From positions 83,017,256 to 83,081,255 of the forward strand of contig NW_026623056.1 in NCBI RefSeq assembly GCF_023065955.2: a stretch of DNA of 64,000 bases. The letters are read 5' to 3'. Position 1 is the stretch's first letter; the number at the start of each line of letters is the position of its first letter. Below, one piece after another: positions 20,860 through 30,980 of the stretch. A program made the position numbers and the translations under genes. Origin of the DNA: Ursus arctos. Lineage: Eukaryota; Chordata; Mammalia; Carnivora; Ursidae. Under the pieces are notes generated by a model. It saw only the letters and a list, made by a program, of their open reading frames with translations, was not told the origin of the DNA and searched no databases.

Positions 20860-21350
20860 GAGAATGGGGCAGAGGCTTTGCTGCAGATGCTGCGGCCCCA
20901 ACATTGACCTTGGTCATTTCCCTCTCGGGGTGGCTCGGCCCCTCGCAGCGGGAGCCCGGCTCGCCTAGGCTGCCATTGTGGGCGAGGTGGCCGCTACCTG
21001 CGGGATCTGTCCCCTCCTCAGATCATCCGGACCCACACGGCAGTCGCAGGGAGGGCTGGACCCCGAGGCCGGTGAGGATGAGGCTGCTGAAGGCAAAACA
21101 AAACCAGACCCCCTCACTTCCGGGCAGGGGCCTTTTCAGCCGTGATCAGCCGCTACACGCTCAGCAGGTCCGCTCGGGGCGGTCTTCTGATCTGAAGCCT
21201 GGTGGTGGGCGTTTGATGGGGGGAAGCGGCTGTTTCAGCCCCGTGCTTGCTTCCCGTGTCCTCCGGGCCACCCCGGGGGCCGCCACCAGCCACCAGCCGC
21301 CAGCCTGGCCCCAGCTGCGCCAGCCAGGAGCAGAGGACTCTGCCCTGAGG
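20860..21350. promoter_or_regulatory. CpG-enriched, promoter-like stretch
   Basis: About 14 CpGs are readable in roughly 150 bp around 20925-21075, far above the window background. TGACCTTGGTCA at 20905-20916 contains TGACCTTGG, close to an ERR/SF1-type nuclear-receptor half-site. It could be a small CpG island or alternative promoter (perhaps of a noncoding RNA) or simply a GC-rich patch. No TATA box or initiator is obvious. Confidence 0.35.
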
Positions 21351-21399
21351 CCGTTGCAGGAGGAGAAATGTAACAAGCAATTCTGCTTCTGCCCACCCT

Positions 21400-21590
21400 T
21401 GCCCTTCTATACCTCCAACGCCCCAGGGGAAAGGAGATATGCCCCTTATCCCTGTCGCTGTCCCCACGCCACATCCCTGCCATCCCCGTCTCCTTCTCCA
21501 TCTCTCCCCACCTCCACCCCCCAACTATCTATGTATCTAGCTCTATCACCTCTATTTATCTAACACGGACACACAGATTTGGTCAAATAC
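21400..21590 (+). other. Pyrimidine-rich stretch
   Basis: C/T-rich sequence (CCATCCCCGTCTCCTTCTCC, then CTATCTATGTATCTAGCTCT). It accounts for the low-complexity serine/proline-rich C-terminus of the 238-codon frame over 20847-21563, which I do not call a gene. Confidence 0.5.
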
Positions 21591-21599
21591 CACCTACCA

Positions 21600-22105
21600 C
21601 CTCCCTGATTAAACCATTAATGACTCCTGTTGACAACAGAGAGCCCCAACTTTTTACTAGAACACTGTCTTTTATAACCAGTCCCAACTTGGTTTTTTTA
21701 CCTGTCCCCCCCTCCTCTGAGGTGACAGGCACGGCGCTAGCCACAGGACATCCTGTCACTCCCTTCCCCCCACTTCCCACTCCCTTCATCTCCCCCTCAC
21801 TGCCCCTCCCCCACCCCCACCACAAAGGACTGGTCTCAGAGCCACGCCAGACCTCCTGTCTCCCCCCCAACCCCCACCCCCATGCCCCGGTTCTTTCCCC
21901 TCTCTCAGCCTCTGTCTTTGAGGTGTCCTGTCTGGAATGCTTGTCCTTGCGAACCCACACCGTGTGGCATGCCCGGGTCCTTCTTGAGAGCTCCTACTGG
22001 TCAAGACCAAACATGGCCACACCTCTCACTGGACTGAGGGTTCCTTTCTCATTGTATCCCAGTGCCTAGAAGGGTCCCAGCTGAGTAATTTGGGCACATG
22101 AGGAG
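21600..22105 (+). repeat. L2 LINE 3' portion (probable)
   Basis: CTGTCTGGAATGCTTGTCCTT, then CATTGTATCCCAGTGCCTAG and AGGGTCCCAGCTGAGTAATT follow L2 order (TGCCTGGAATGC..., TGTATCCCCAGTGCCTAG...). The middle is an interrupting CT-rich stretch at 21700-21830. Confidence 0.6.
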
Positions 22106-22189
22106 GCGGGGAAATAAGACTCCGTTGCCAATTCCACCCAGACGGAAGTCAAGGCCTCGGGCCCCGGAACAAGGCTGCCTGCTTGGTCC

Positions 22190-22365
22190 TCCCTCACCAC
22201 TTGCCAGCTGTGCACCCTCGGGCCATGTTCCTCCTGTCTCTGAGCCTTGTTGCAACCACGGCGCGGTGCAGCTCAGGGCAGTGCCTGCCTCCTAGGGCCG
22301 CTCTGAGCATCGAATGACTGATGCAGTGAAGAGCTTCGCAGCTCATAGATGCCCAGTGAATACAG
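22190..22365 (+). repeat. MIR SINE
   Basis: ACTTGCCAGCTGTGCACCCTC, GTCTCTGAGCCTTGTTGCAA, CTCCTAGGGCCGCTCTGAGC and AGATGCCCAGTGAATACAGT match MIR in order. Confidence 0.75.
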
Positions 22366-22367
22366 TG

Positions 22368-22420
22368 TGAACTCCCTGAGGGCAGGGACGCTGGTCCTTT
22401 CACTGATGAGTCTTCTGAGC
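22368..22420 (+). repeat. L2 3' terminal fragment
   Basis: GAACTCCCTGAGGGCAGGGA followed by CGCTGGTCCTTTCACTGATG matches the L2 end CTCCATGAGGGCAGGGACC... Confidence 0.6.
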
Positions 22421-23995
22421 CTTCTCTGCCTGGAGGGCGAAGGAGTGGGGGGAGCTCTAGCCACAGCCAGAGCTGAAAAGGGGAGCAGCTGGTGGGTCCA
22501 TGGGCTGGAAGAAGCCTGGACTAACCAGTAAACCTCTTTTCACTCTGCATTTGGAAAGCCTGTGCCTAGGGCTTCGCTCTTTGGTTCCCGTTGTCCCAAC
22601 ACATCTGCAAACACATATCTCTTCGTGCTGTCCTTCCGGGGGCCCTGGGGCCCCACACTTCCCAGCCTGGTGTCCTCCCCCAGCTCTCCACTCTGAAGAT
22701 GTTTCCCTGCTCCTGCACAACTGACTGGGTCAGCTTGTTGGGGGTCTTGGCTCACCATCCCGTGTTTACCTTGGTAGCTCCTCCCACAGGCTTCATGCAG
22801 GACACAGCCAACACTTCCGTCCCCCCCTTTTATACGTCTTGGTATCCTCTGACCAAGGTTATTTTGGTTTCGAGTGCCCCGAATGAACTCAAGTGAGCGT
22901 AAGGAAGACCGAGGGGTTGTGTGTGGTGGGTGCTTGATTGGGAGGAATCAGGAGTAGCGTGCAGAACCAATGGTCAAGAAAGGCTGTGGGAACCAGCAGT
23001 GGGAGCTTGGTCAGGCACAGAGGCTACCTTCTCCAGTGCACAGAGGCTGCAGGCGGGCATGCCAGAGGGCTTGGCAGGACGGATGTGGGGCATTAGGCTC
23101 TGGGCCTGGGTTACCTGAGAGCAGGTGCCACCCCAAGGCAGGCTGGAAGAGCTTTGGCTGTGGAACCAAGACTTCATGATTCATGGTGGGAGGCGTGGTT
23201 TCCTCTGACAGTGTAGGAAGAGTTAGTTTCCTGACGAGGGTTACTCTGAGGCTCTGCAAAAAGGAATCTTTACCCAGTTTCCTTCTGGGGCAAACCTAGG
23301 GGAAGGGCATGCTGGGAACAGAGGCTCTAGGGAGATGGTTGTTAGGGCCTGGTGCAGCTGGGGTCCCCCGACATGGGACATGGGACCCCACTTGAGCTCA
23401 GGAAGATGACCTGGGCTGAATCCGCCCTCACACATAGCAGATCCCTGGGTTAACTCAGAGGCAAAGGACTTGGGTGGGGCTGGAATTGGGACAGGAAGTG
23501 GGGCCGGCGAGATGCTGGTGACATGAGACAGGGTTTCTCACGGTGCCTTCCTCTGTTCCTCAAACTCAGGTTACTCATTTCATAGATAATTTTGGTTTTC
23601 AGGTTATAAAAGGACGATTCTTAACCCCAGGATAAAAATGTGCATTTTAGGATTTTTGTGTTAATAGTAAGTTGTTAAGAACCACAATTTTTGTGGGGAA
23701 GAGAGAGCCAGGTTCCTCCACTTTCACCCAGTTACAGCGATTATAGGATTTGCTTTGGGTCTCACTCCTCTATTTCAAGTAGAATTGGTTTTCTCTTTGT
23801 TTGCCTTTGACATTCCTCTTCTCTTAAAAGTTCAGAAGCTTTATTTTTAAGAGAAGCTTTAGGTTCACAGAAATAGAATTGGTTTTGTTGATGATTCTTT
23901 TTCACACAAAATGTTCACAGTCTGCACGTCTTTATTTGTGCCACAGTAAATTCCGCTCAGTTTTACTTTTATAATTTTCACACAAAAGAAGGAAA
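22421..23995. other. GC-richer unique sequence, no feature supported
   Basis: Many overlapping short open frames occur on both strands around 22457-23435, the expected result of GC-rich sequence. None has recognisable similarity and I saw no convincing splice-bounded exon. Confidence 0.4.
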
Positions 23996-25040
23996 CAGAG
24001 AGAAAAGTCAAGCTACAGATTGGGAGGAAACATTCAAGGAATGTATATCTGAAAAGGACTTTCTCTGGAATAAAGAATTCTTATAAATCAATAATTTTTT
24101 AAAAATTCATGAAAACGGGACAAAACTCTTTAATAAGCCCTTGGCAAAGGAAGAAACCTGAACAGCCAAGAAATGCATGAAGAGGTGTTCGACATCATCC
24201 GCAACAGGGAATGCAAATTAAAACCACAACGAGACACTAGAGTACATTCATCAGAATGTCCAAAATCGTGAGACTGACAATATCACGTGTTGGCAAACCG
24301 TACATTGTTGGTGGCAGATATAAAATAATATAATCTTAGTTAAACATGTATTTACCTTATGACCCAGAAAATTCACTTCTGGATACATATACCCAACAGA
24401 AAGGAACACATGGGCGCCTGGGTGGCTCAGTCAGTTAAGCGTCTGACTCTTGATTTCTGCTTAGGGCATGATCTCAGGGTTGTGAGATCAAGCCCCAGGT
24501 CAGGCTCCATACTGGGTGTGGAGCCTGCTTAAGATTCTCTCTCTCTCCCCCTGCCCCTCCCCCCTCTAAAAAAAAAAAAAAGAGAAATGAACACATATTC
24601 AACCAAAAGATATGTTCAAAAATGTTCATGGTGGCTCTATTTATAGTAACTGGAATCACCAACAAGAAAACGGATAGACAAAATCTGATACATTTTTACA
24701 ATGGAATTCGCCTCCTCAGTCAAAAGGAGGAAACTACTGACACAGGCAATCATGGATGGATCTGAAAATCGTTATGTTGAGCACAAGAAGCGAACACAAA
24801 GGAATACATATCTTACAATTGTATTAGTGCAAAGTTCAAGAACAGGCAAAACTGATCTATGGGAATAGAGAGGAGAATAGTGCTGGTTGGCAGAAAAAAG
24901 AGCACAGGGGAATATCCTGGGATGATGGAAATGTTCTATATCTTACACTGGATGATAGTTCTACGGGTTCACAGGTGTCAAAATTCAAAGAGCAACGGAC
25001 TTAAGATGTGGGCATTTTACACTGCAAAGCAGTACTGTCG
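23996..25040 (+). repeat. Old L1 ORF2 end and 3' region, interrupted by a SINE
   Basis: Forward L1 order: ACCTGAACAGCCAAGAAATG, GGGAATGCAAATTAAAACCA, TTACCTTATGACCCAGAAA, [SINE 24412-24588], TGTTCATGGTGGCTCTATTT, ACAATGGAATTCGCCTCCTC, CATGGATGGATCTGAAAATC, GATGATGGAAATGTTCTATA. It is diverged and broken by stops. Confidence 0.92.
24412..24588 (+). repeat. Carnivore SINE inside L1
   Basis: GGGCGCCTGGGTGGCTCAGT, AAGCGTCTGACTCTTGATTT, GGGCATGATCTCAGGG, CT-rich part and A tail. The TSD GAACACAT occurs at 24404-24411 and 24589-24596, splitting the host L1 cleanly. Confidence 0.97.
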
Positions 25041-25313
25041 GCATGGAAGAGAGAGAAAGACAGAGGGAAAGAGAGAGAATTGTATTCCAGGAGGACTGGC
25101 TCTTGCATTCATCAAGTGACAGAAAATGAAAATAGCTCTTTCCCCCCTCAGATTATAAGCATAAGCAGTATACCTGCTAAGTCTCTATCCTTCGGGCTCC
25201 TGGAGGACTTCAACTTTCTTTTCAAAAGTAAACTAGGGGATAATGATTCTCATCGGGGTAAAAACTCGTTGAACTTGATTCTAAATTCAAGTCTGTGCCA
25301 GAGTTTGTGGCGT
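25041..25313. other. Unique sequence, no feature supported
   Basis: A GA-rich patch at 25044-25080 adjoins the L1. Nothing else was recognised. Confidence 0.4.
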
Positions 25314-25363
25314 TTGGGACCGCCTCCCCAAGCTCCAGTTGGGACCGCCTCCCCAAGCTCCAG
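25314..25363 (+). repeat. Perfect tandem duplication, 2 x 25 bp
   Basis: TTGGGACCGCCTCCCCAAGC followed by TCCAG occurs twice head to tail (25314-25338 and 25339-25363) with no mismatch, so the duplication is recent. Confidence 0.95.
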
Positions 25364-25599
25364 GTCCCGGGGCGGAGCTCTAATAAGTTGGCGGTTCTGT
25401 AAAGGAGTCACTTGCTACCATCGGCTTCCTTAACTTGAAAGCCCAAATGGCTGGAAGATAATTGTGTCTGCACCCCGTCAGCCTCCACCTTTGATGGGTT
25501 TCTCTTCTGTTCCAGCTCTGCCACAAGAGGCATTTTACCAGCAAGGAACAAAATTGCAAACATATTGGATATATCCTTTTGTTTTGTTTCATTTTCAAG

Positions 25600-25790
25600 G
25601 AAGGACTGCTTACGGCTGAACCCTGCGATAACCACGATTATTAAATTGTAGCTGCTGCGGCTGTGACCGCAAGGGGAAGCAGACCGGCTGGGTAACCTCT
25701 TCAGAGAAATTGACATCAGATTCCGGTAAAACAATGTTGGGTGACTCTAGGTGATCTGTCAATCAAGAGTTATTATTAATCCTGGAAGCC
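25600..25790. promoter_or_regulatory. Candidate conserved noncoding element
   Basis: Repeat-free sequence with retained CpGs (CTGCGATAACCACGATTATT, GCTGCTGCGGCTGTGACCGC) followed by CTGTCAATCAAG (PBX/HOX-type TGATTGACAG) and TTATTATTAATCC. This is inference from composition and motifs only. Confidence 0.3.
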
Positions 25791-26685
25791 TGGTATTTCT
25801 TTAAAAAGAAGGAAAAAAAACCTGCAGTTCTCAGCTGTTCTCTGTGCCCACGAGGGTAGAGACAAAGTCCGTTTTAATCTATGCAAACAAAATCAATGAT
25901 TGTGAAAAATTCATGGGTCGGGGAGAAGGCACACACATTCCTACAGGGCATCAGGCATCTTGCAACCCGAGGATGAAGGCCACGCTAAGGATGTTCGGTC
26001 AGGACGACAGAAGAGCTGATCTCCTTGATGACCGTTGTCCATCTGCCTGTCCCCCGGTCTTGTTCATGAGAACATTTTACTCATTGAAGCCACAGTCAAG
26101 ATTTCTGTCACCCATTGCCAAACCCATTCCTTACTGAAAAAGATTCTTAGATAAATCAGAAGGTAGATATATTATTTATTTTTTTAAAAAAGCTTCAGAG
26201 ATGGAAGATGGTAATTTTATTTGTAATCCCCCCTCCCCCTGCATGTGTCCTCACCCTTTGCCATGCTGCTTGGCCAAGTATATTCCTGACTCATTGATAC
26301 AGGGTTTGCCTATGATCTTGCTCTGGCCCGTGGTATCCGGTGGGTGGAAATGAACAGAGGCTTTAAATGTGGTTGTGGGGTGAGGTTGTTTCGCTCTGGA
26401 ACATGGCCCTGGGAGCTGCTGTTCCTGCACTGATCAAGACAAAGGGACCTCACCTGCAGCTTAGAGCTCACCCAGCTGCCCCCAGCAGGAAGGACAGCCT
26501 CCCCAGCAGAGCCCGACCTAGATCAGCCAGACTTCAGACGACCCACACACCATGAACATGACAGTAACTGTTTTGGGTAAGCCATGGAGTTTGGGGATAT
26601 TTTGTTTTGCAGTAATATTGCCGCTGATCAAGCTAGTATTAAACCTACACCTAATCTTTTAGTTAGCCATAGATCGCAAACATTA
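25791..26685. other. Unique sequence, no feature supported
   Basis: No repeat or gene recognised. Confidence 0.4.
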
Positions 26686-27310
26686 ATATGCTTCTACAAC
26701 TTGAGTTTAAAGTCCGCATAGAATGCCACAGGATAGAATATTCTAATTCTTTTAATGAGTTCCCTAGAATCAGCCAGTCAGGTGTTTCTAGTGTTTCGCT
26801 GATAGAAATAAACCTGCCACGAACATCCCTGTATGAGTCTCTGTGCCTATTCTTATGCTCCCTAGAACGAATCTTTATCATCTTTTTTTTTAAAGATTTT
26901 TTTATTTACTTATTTGAGAAAGAGAACAAGCGGAGGGGAGAGGCAGAGGGAGAAGTAGGCTCCCTGCTGAGCAGAGAGTCTGATGAGGGGCTCGATCCCA
27001 GGACCCTGAGATCATGACCTGAGCCGAAGGCAGACACTTAACCCACTGAGCCACCCAGGCGCCTCCTCCCAGAACAAATCTTTGAAGAAGGAATTCCTAG
27101 AAGTGGTGCTGCGAAGCCAGAGCGCATGCACACGTTAAGACTTTTCGTACGAATTACCAAATGGCCCTTCTTCGCAAATGTTGGAACGATTCACACTTCT
27201 ACCAGCAAGGAATGAAAGAACTCATTCTCCCAAATCTTTCCAGGATTGGGTATTTATCATGCTGCTTATTTTGTGTCAAATCTTGATAGTTGGATGATAG
27301 TAACTCTTCT
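26686..27310 (-). repeat. Old L1-type fragment, interrupted by a SINE
   Basis: Reversed phrases: AATAAACCTGCCACGAACAT, [SINE], GGAATTCCTAGAAGTGGTGC, ATTACCAAATGGCCCTTCTT, TTCACACTTCTACCAGCAAG. They match the old L1 3' region (ATTCCTAGAAGTGGAATTGCTGGG..., CACTCCCACCAGCA...). Confidence 0.75.
26877..27070 (-). repeat. Carnivore SINE inside the L1 fragment
   Basis: Reversed copy from a T-rich tail (TTTTTTTTAAAGATTTTTTT) to GAGCCACCCAGGCGCC. The TSD AGAACGAATCTTT / AGAACAAATCTTT lies at 26864-26876 and 27071-27083, with one difference. Confidence 0.96.
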
Positions 27311-27638
27311 TTTGGACTGTTTTTTTTTTTTTTATTATAAAGAAAATGCAGGTTAAATATGGAAATATAGGTATGTGAATAGAATAAAATACAAATCATC
27401 TCTCAGGCCATTTCCAAATGCTCTCTAAGGCTAACATTTTATATAAATCCTCTAGTAGTTTATATATTCATACTTATGTATAAGATACCTACACTTACGA
27501 TAGTTCCATGTTATTGCCAGGCTCAAATTTTACACACAGATGTGAATAGAGACATTTAGTTTATTTGTCATAATGGAAGTAAACTTGATCTTAGCCCTTA
27601 ATTTGACTTGGTAGAAGAAGACACTTAAATTTGCTGCC
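27311..27638. other. AT-rich sequence, nothing firm
   Basis: A T-run at 27319-27333 precedes AT-rich sequence that may be a relic of an old element, but no family phrase could be assigned. Confidence 0.35.
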
Positions 27639-28018
27639 TGTTATGGACTGAATGCTTGTATTCCCCCAAATTCAAATATCAAAGCCCTAACCCCCAGTGT
27701 GGCTGTATTTGGAATAAGGAGATAATAAGGTTAAATGAGGTCATAAGGGGAGGACCTTATGATTGACTGATGTCTGACTCACTTATCTGATTATCTGATT
27801 GACTGATATCCTTATAAGAAGGGACACCAGAGAGGTTTTTCTCTCTCCCACGTATGCAAGAGGTCACGTGAGCGAACAGAGAGATGGTGGCCTTCTGCAC
27901 GCCAGGAAGTCTCAGGATGAAATCTACTTTCTTGGCACCCTGACCTTGGGTTCCCAGCCTCCAGTTTAAGCCAGACGGGGTGTGCTCGTTCTTAGAGCAG
28001 CCTGTGCTAACTAATATG
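27639..28018 (+). mobile_element. MaLR LTR (ERVL-MaLR, MLT1/MST type)
   Basis: TGTTATGGACTGAATGCTTG, CAAAGCCCTAACCCCCAGTG, TAAATGAGGTCATAAGGGG, CCTTATAAGAAGGGACACC, ACGCCAGGAAGTCTC and CTTGGGTTCCCAGCCTCC are in MaLR LTR order, ending CTAACTAATATGCTA. No internal region adjoins, so it is a solo LTR. A short TCTGATTATCTGATTGACTGA duplication patch sits in the middle. Confidence 0.88.
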
Positions 28019-28293
28019 CTACTTACCTTGCCATCCGATTATTTCAGGCTTTAGAGAAAACCTCGTGTTCAAAGCCTCAGCAGATCTGTGTAGGAGAGCT
28101 TATCTTTCACACCTTCCTGACATTCAGTTCAGCCTCCACCCCCACCTTCCTGAGGCTCCCAGTGCCCCGAGGTTAGCTCTTGGGGATCCTAGGGCCCTTG
28201 TGGCAATGCACCCTCCGATGTGCCCTCTGTTTGCACCAACCCCTCCTCTGGATCTTCTAGGCCTTCCCTCTCAGATGCATTTCCCACTCCTTT
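28019..28293. other. Unique sequence, no feature supported
   Basis: C-rich sequence without recognised repeat phrases. Confidence 0.4.
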
Positions 28294-28465
28294 ATTTATT
28301 TTTTAAGATTTATTCATGTATTTGAGAGAGAGACGGTGGGGAGGGAGAGAGAATTTCAAGCAGACCCCTCACTGAGTGCAGAGCCCCACACGGGGCTCAA
28401 TCTCACGACCCTGAGATCACGACCAAGAGTCGGACACTCAACCGACTGAGCCACCCAGGTGCCCC
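28294..28465 (-). repeat. Carnivore SINE
   Basis: Reversed copy: TTTAAGATTTATTCATG..., GAGAGAGACGG, GACCCTGAGATCACGACC, CCGACTGAGCCACCCAGGTG. No confident TSD. Confidence 0.93.
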
Positions 28466-28546
28466 TCCATCCCTTTAAAATGCTGTTCTTCCCCAGGTGA
28501 TAAGCGCGAAGGCACTAATAATTCCTTCTTAGTTGAAGTGTGGGTG

Positions 28547-28985
28547 TCTTAGTCTCCTAGGGCTGATGTAACAAAGTACCACACGTTGGGTGACGTAAAC
28601 AGCAGCAATTTATTGTCTCGGTTCTGGAGGCTGGAAGTCTGAGATCCAGGTGTGGGCAGGATTGGTTGCTTCCAGCGGCTATGAGGGAGAAGCTGCTCTC
28701 TTAGACTTGGTGGTTTGCCATCAATTTTTGGCATTCCTTGGCTTGTGGATCCATCACCACAATCTCCACTTCCACATGGCGTCCCGCCATGACTCTTCAC
28801 GTCATCTTCCCTCTGAGCATGTGTCTCCGCGTCCACGTTCTCCTTTTTTCATCAGGACACTGGTCCCTTTGGATTAGGGCCCACCTCATGACCCCATTTT
28901 CACTTCTTTACCCCTGTAAAGACCATGTTTCTAAATAAGGTCACATGCTGAGGTATGTGGTATGAGGTAACCCCCACACCCCAAA
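28547..28985 (-). mobile_element. MaLR LTR, left part (split by a DNA transposon)
   Basis: Reversed LTR phrases: TCTTAGTCTCCTAGGGCTGA, AACAAAGTACCACACGTTGG, CAGCAATTTATTGTCTCGG, GGAGGCTGGAAGTCTGAGAT, GGATTAGGGCCCACCTCATG, TAAATAAGGTCACATGCTGA. The LTR resumes after the inserted element at about 29131. Confidence 0.88.
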
Positions 28986-29130
28986 TGGGCTTCAAGCATT
29001 TGAACGGAGAAGTAGTGAAAGAACTACAGTTGACCCTTGAACAATGCAGGGGTGAGGAGCACCGACCTCCCCACCCCACACACACAGTTGAAAATCCATG
29101 TATAACTTTTGACTCCTCCCCCAAACCCCC
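28986..29130 (+). repeat. Tigger-like (TcMar) DNA transposon fragment inside the LTR
   Basis: AGTTGACCCTTGAACAATGC (typical terminal inverted repeat), AGGGGTGAGGAGCACCGACC and GTTGAAAATCCATGTATAAC then TTTTGACTCCTCC match the TTGACCCTTGAACAAC... family. About 36 bp before the terminal repeat (GGGCTTCAAGCATTTGAACG...) are shared with the copy at 30535. Confidence 0.75.
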
Positions 29131-29180
29131 AGGTCTTCAGCATATATTTTGGGGGGGGCCATTTCAACCCATTAACAGTT
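29131..29180 (-). mobile_element. MaLR LTR, right remnant
   Basis: AGGTCTTCAGCATATATTTT then GGGGGGGGCCATTTCAACCC is the reversed LTR end (CTTCAACATATGAATTTTGGGGGG..CAATTCAACCC), the continuation of 28547-28985. Confidence 0.7.
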
Positions 29181-30534
29181 GGTCAGCCACGTGGCACAGT
29201 TTCATTTTAACACAGCCTTCTGGATATCTGGATATCCACTGTGACTCCCGCAGGAGAATTTGAATGTGGGAGGGAGCCCGTCCTCCCCTTCCCTCCCCCG
29301 GCCCAGGTCACCTGACCCTTAGTCACCTCTCATGGGGGCTGTGTTCTCCGTGTATCACAGAGTGAGGCCAGACCTCAAAGCTTTATTGAAATTTCCATCT
29401 CTGCAGAAACCTCATGGAAACAGTGCCACATGATGACATTGAAAGAAATATAGCATATTTAAAGAAATATAGCATATAGGTCGAGTGTGTCTATGGAAAG
29501 GCTCTGGATCTGAAACTAATGGCCAGGGACTATTTTTTTTCAACCAGAGAAGAAGCTGATGATAAGTATTAACAACAGAAAATGTTCTGGAAATCAGGCC
29601 AGCAAAACTTAAGCAGGAGTGTCATGTATAGCTTCTTATAAATGCTTCTTGTCATTAATCCTGGTTTTAATTTCTAGCCTTATTAAAGACTTAATGCTTT
29701 ATCTCCATTCCTTCCCCTGGAAAACCAGATGCAGGTAATGATCTTGATTTCTGTCATTTTCTCAGTGGTCACAGTGTCTGTGCTGTTTAATCTTTTTTAT
29801 TTCCACGTGGATTAATGAGGGCTGGGTGGCTCTGTCTTTGTCCCCCTGATGAGTCCCAGAGACAAGCATCTGTGGGATTCAGCATCATTTCTGAAAGCTA
29901 GATTTTCGCCATGTAGACAAATGCCACAGAGGAGGGGGCAAGTCCTGAGCCCCAGCTTTGCTGAAGTGGGTTGGAACAGAATCTGGCTTCACCAGCTTTA
30001 CGTCTCCCCATGATTGTGCTTATGTTCCACCCATGTATGCCTATTCCAAGTGCGAGCCCCCCCCCATAACACAGAATAACAGGGAAATAACAATCACAGG
30101 AGTAGAGTCTTAGAGCCAAAAATGACCTCGAAGAGGATTTAGTCCAGCCTGCCTTAAACAGAACAGAACAGAGCAAAACACCAGAGAGGTTGTGTGATTT
30201 TCTGAAGGACATACAACGAGCCAGGAAGAGAAGATCCAGTCTTAATGTAGTGTTCCACTGACTGTAACCTAGTTACCCCCTTTGCAACCAAGGGTAGATA
30301 TTTGGTTTTCACTTGCTTTGAGAACACGCGTCAAGTTACAGGATGGAAATTTCAGATATCCACCGTGGGCATGTCCTTCTTCCATGAAGAACAGCAATCT
30401 TGATGAATACATACACTAATTTGGGGGGGAAGGTAGGGCTTAATACCAATATTATTTTTCTTCTTCATAAAAAAAAATCATCTGAGGACGTTTCAAGGCA
30501 TAAATTCCAAGAGCGTATATGATAAATGTGTTTT
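29181..30534. other. Mostly unique sequence
   Basis: A local duplication of AAAGAAATATAGCATAT occurs at 29442-29476. The 30118-30215 stretch (GACCTCGAAGAGGATTTAGTCC...) resembles an old SINE phrase (GACCTTAGAGATCATCTAGTCC) but is not firm. No gene recognised. Confidence 0.4.
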
Positions 30535-30815
30535 AGAACGGGCTTCAAGCGTGTGAACAGAGAAGTGGCAAAAGAACAATGCAGGGGCGAGAAGCACCGA
30601 CCCCCCCACGTAATTGAAAATCCACGTATAACTTTTGACTCCCCCGAAAACATAACTACTCATAGCCTACCACGGACAGGAAGCCTTACTGATAACACAG
30701 TCGATTAACATATTTTTGTGTTACATGCATTATGTACAAGAAAGTAAGCTAGAGAAAAGAAAATGTTATTAAGAAAATCATAGGGAAGAGAAAACACATT
30801 TATAATACTATCTAA
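30535..30815 (+). repeat. Tigger-like DNA transposon, longer copy
   Basis: GAACAATGCAGGGGCGAGAA, GAAAATCCACGTATAACTTT, ATAGCCTACCACGGACAGGA, AGTAAGCTAGAGAAAAGAAA and ATGTTATTAAGAAAATCATA match the same family as 28986-29130. The first part of the terminal repeat seems deleted here relative to the other copy. Confidence 0.75.
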
Positions 30816-30816
30816 C

Positions 30817-30845
30817 CGACTAAGCCACCCAGGTGCCCCGACTTC
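30817..30845 (-). repeat. SINE head remnant only
   Basis: CTAACCGACTAAGCCACCCAG then GTGCCCC is the reversed first ~28 bp of a CAN-SINE, with no body or tail present. Ordinary 5' truncation would leave the other end, so an internal deletion is implied. Confidence 0.75.
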
Positions 30846-30980
30846 TCCTCTTCTACTAAGGACAACAGATACCAAGATCCTTGATCGATTATACACACGA
30901 AGACTCCAATTCCAAAGAAGGTCACGTTCTGAGGTTCTGGGTGGACACGAATTTTGGGAGGACACTACTCAACCCTATTC
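30846..30980 (-). mobile_element. MaLR/MLT1-type LTR end fragment
   Basis: GAAGGTCACGTTCTGAGGTT, CTGGGTGGACACGAATTTTG and GGAGGACACTACTCAACCCT are the reversed LTR terminus. Confidence 0.75.

Noticed and set aside
20847..21563. 238-codon open frame, the longest in the window
   Set aside because: It lies in GC-rich then pyrimidine-rich sequence, has low-complexity Ser/Pro-rich content, overlaps three long frames on the other strand and shows no recognised domain.
27639..28018. Possible intact endogenous retrovirus between the two MaLR LTRs (27639 and 28547)
   Set aside because: The LTRs are in opposite orientation, only about 0.5 kb apart, and no gag/pol-like sequence lies between them.
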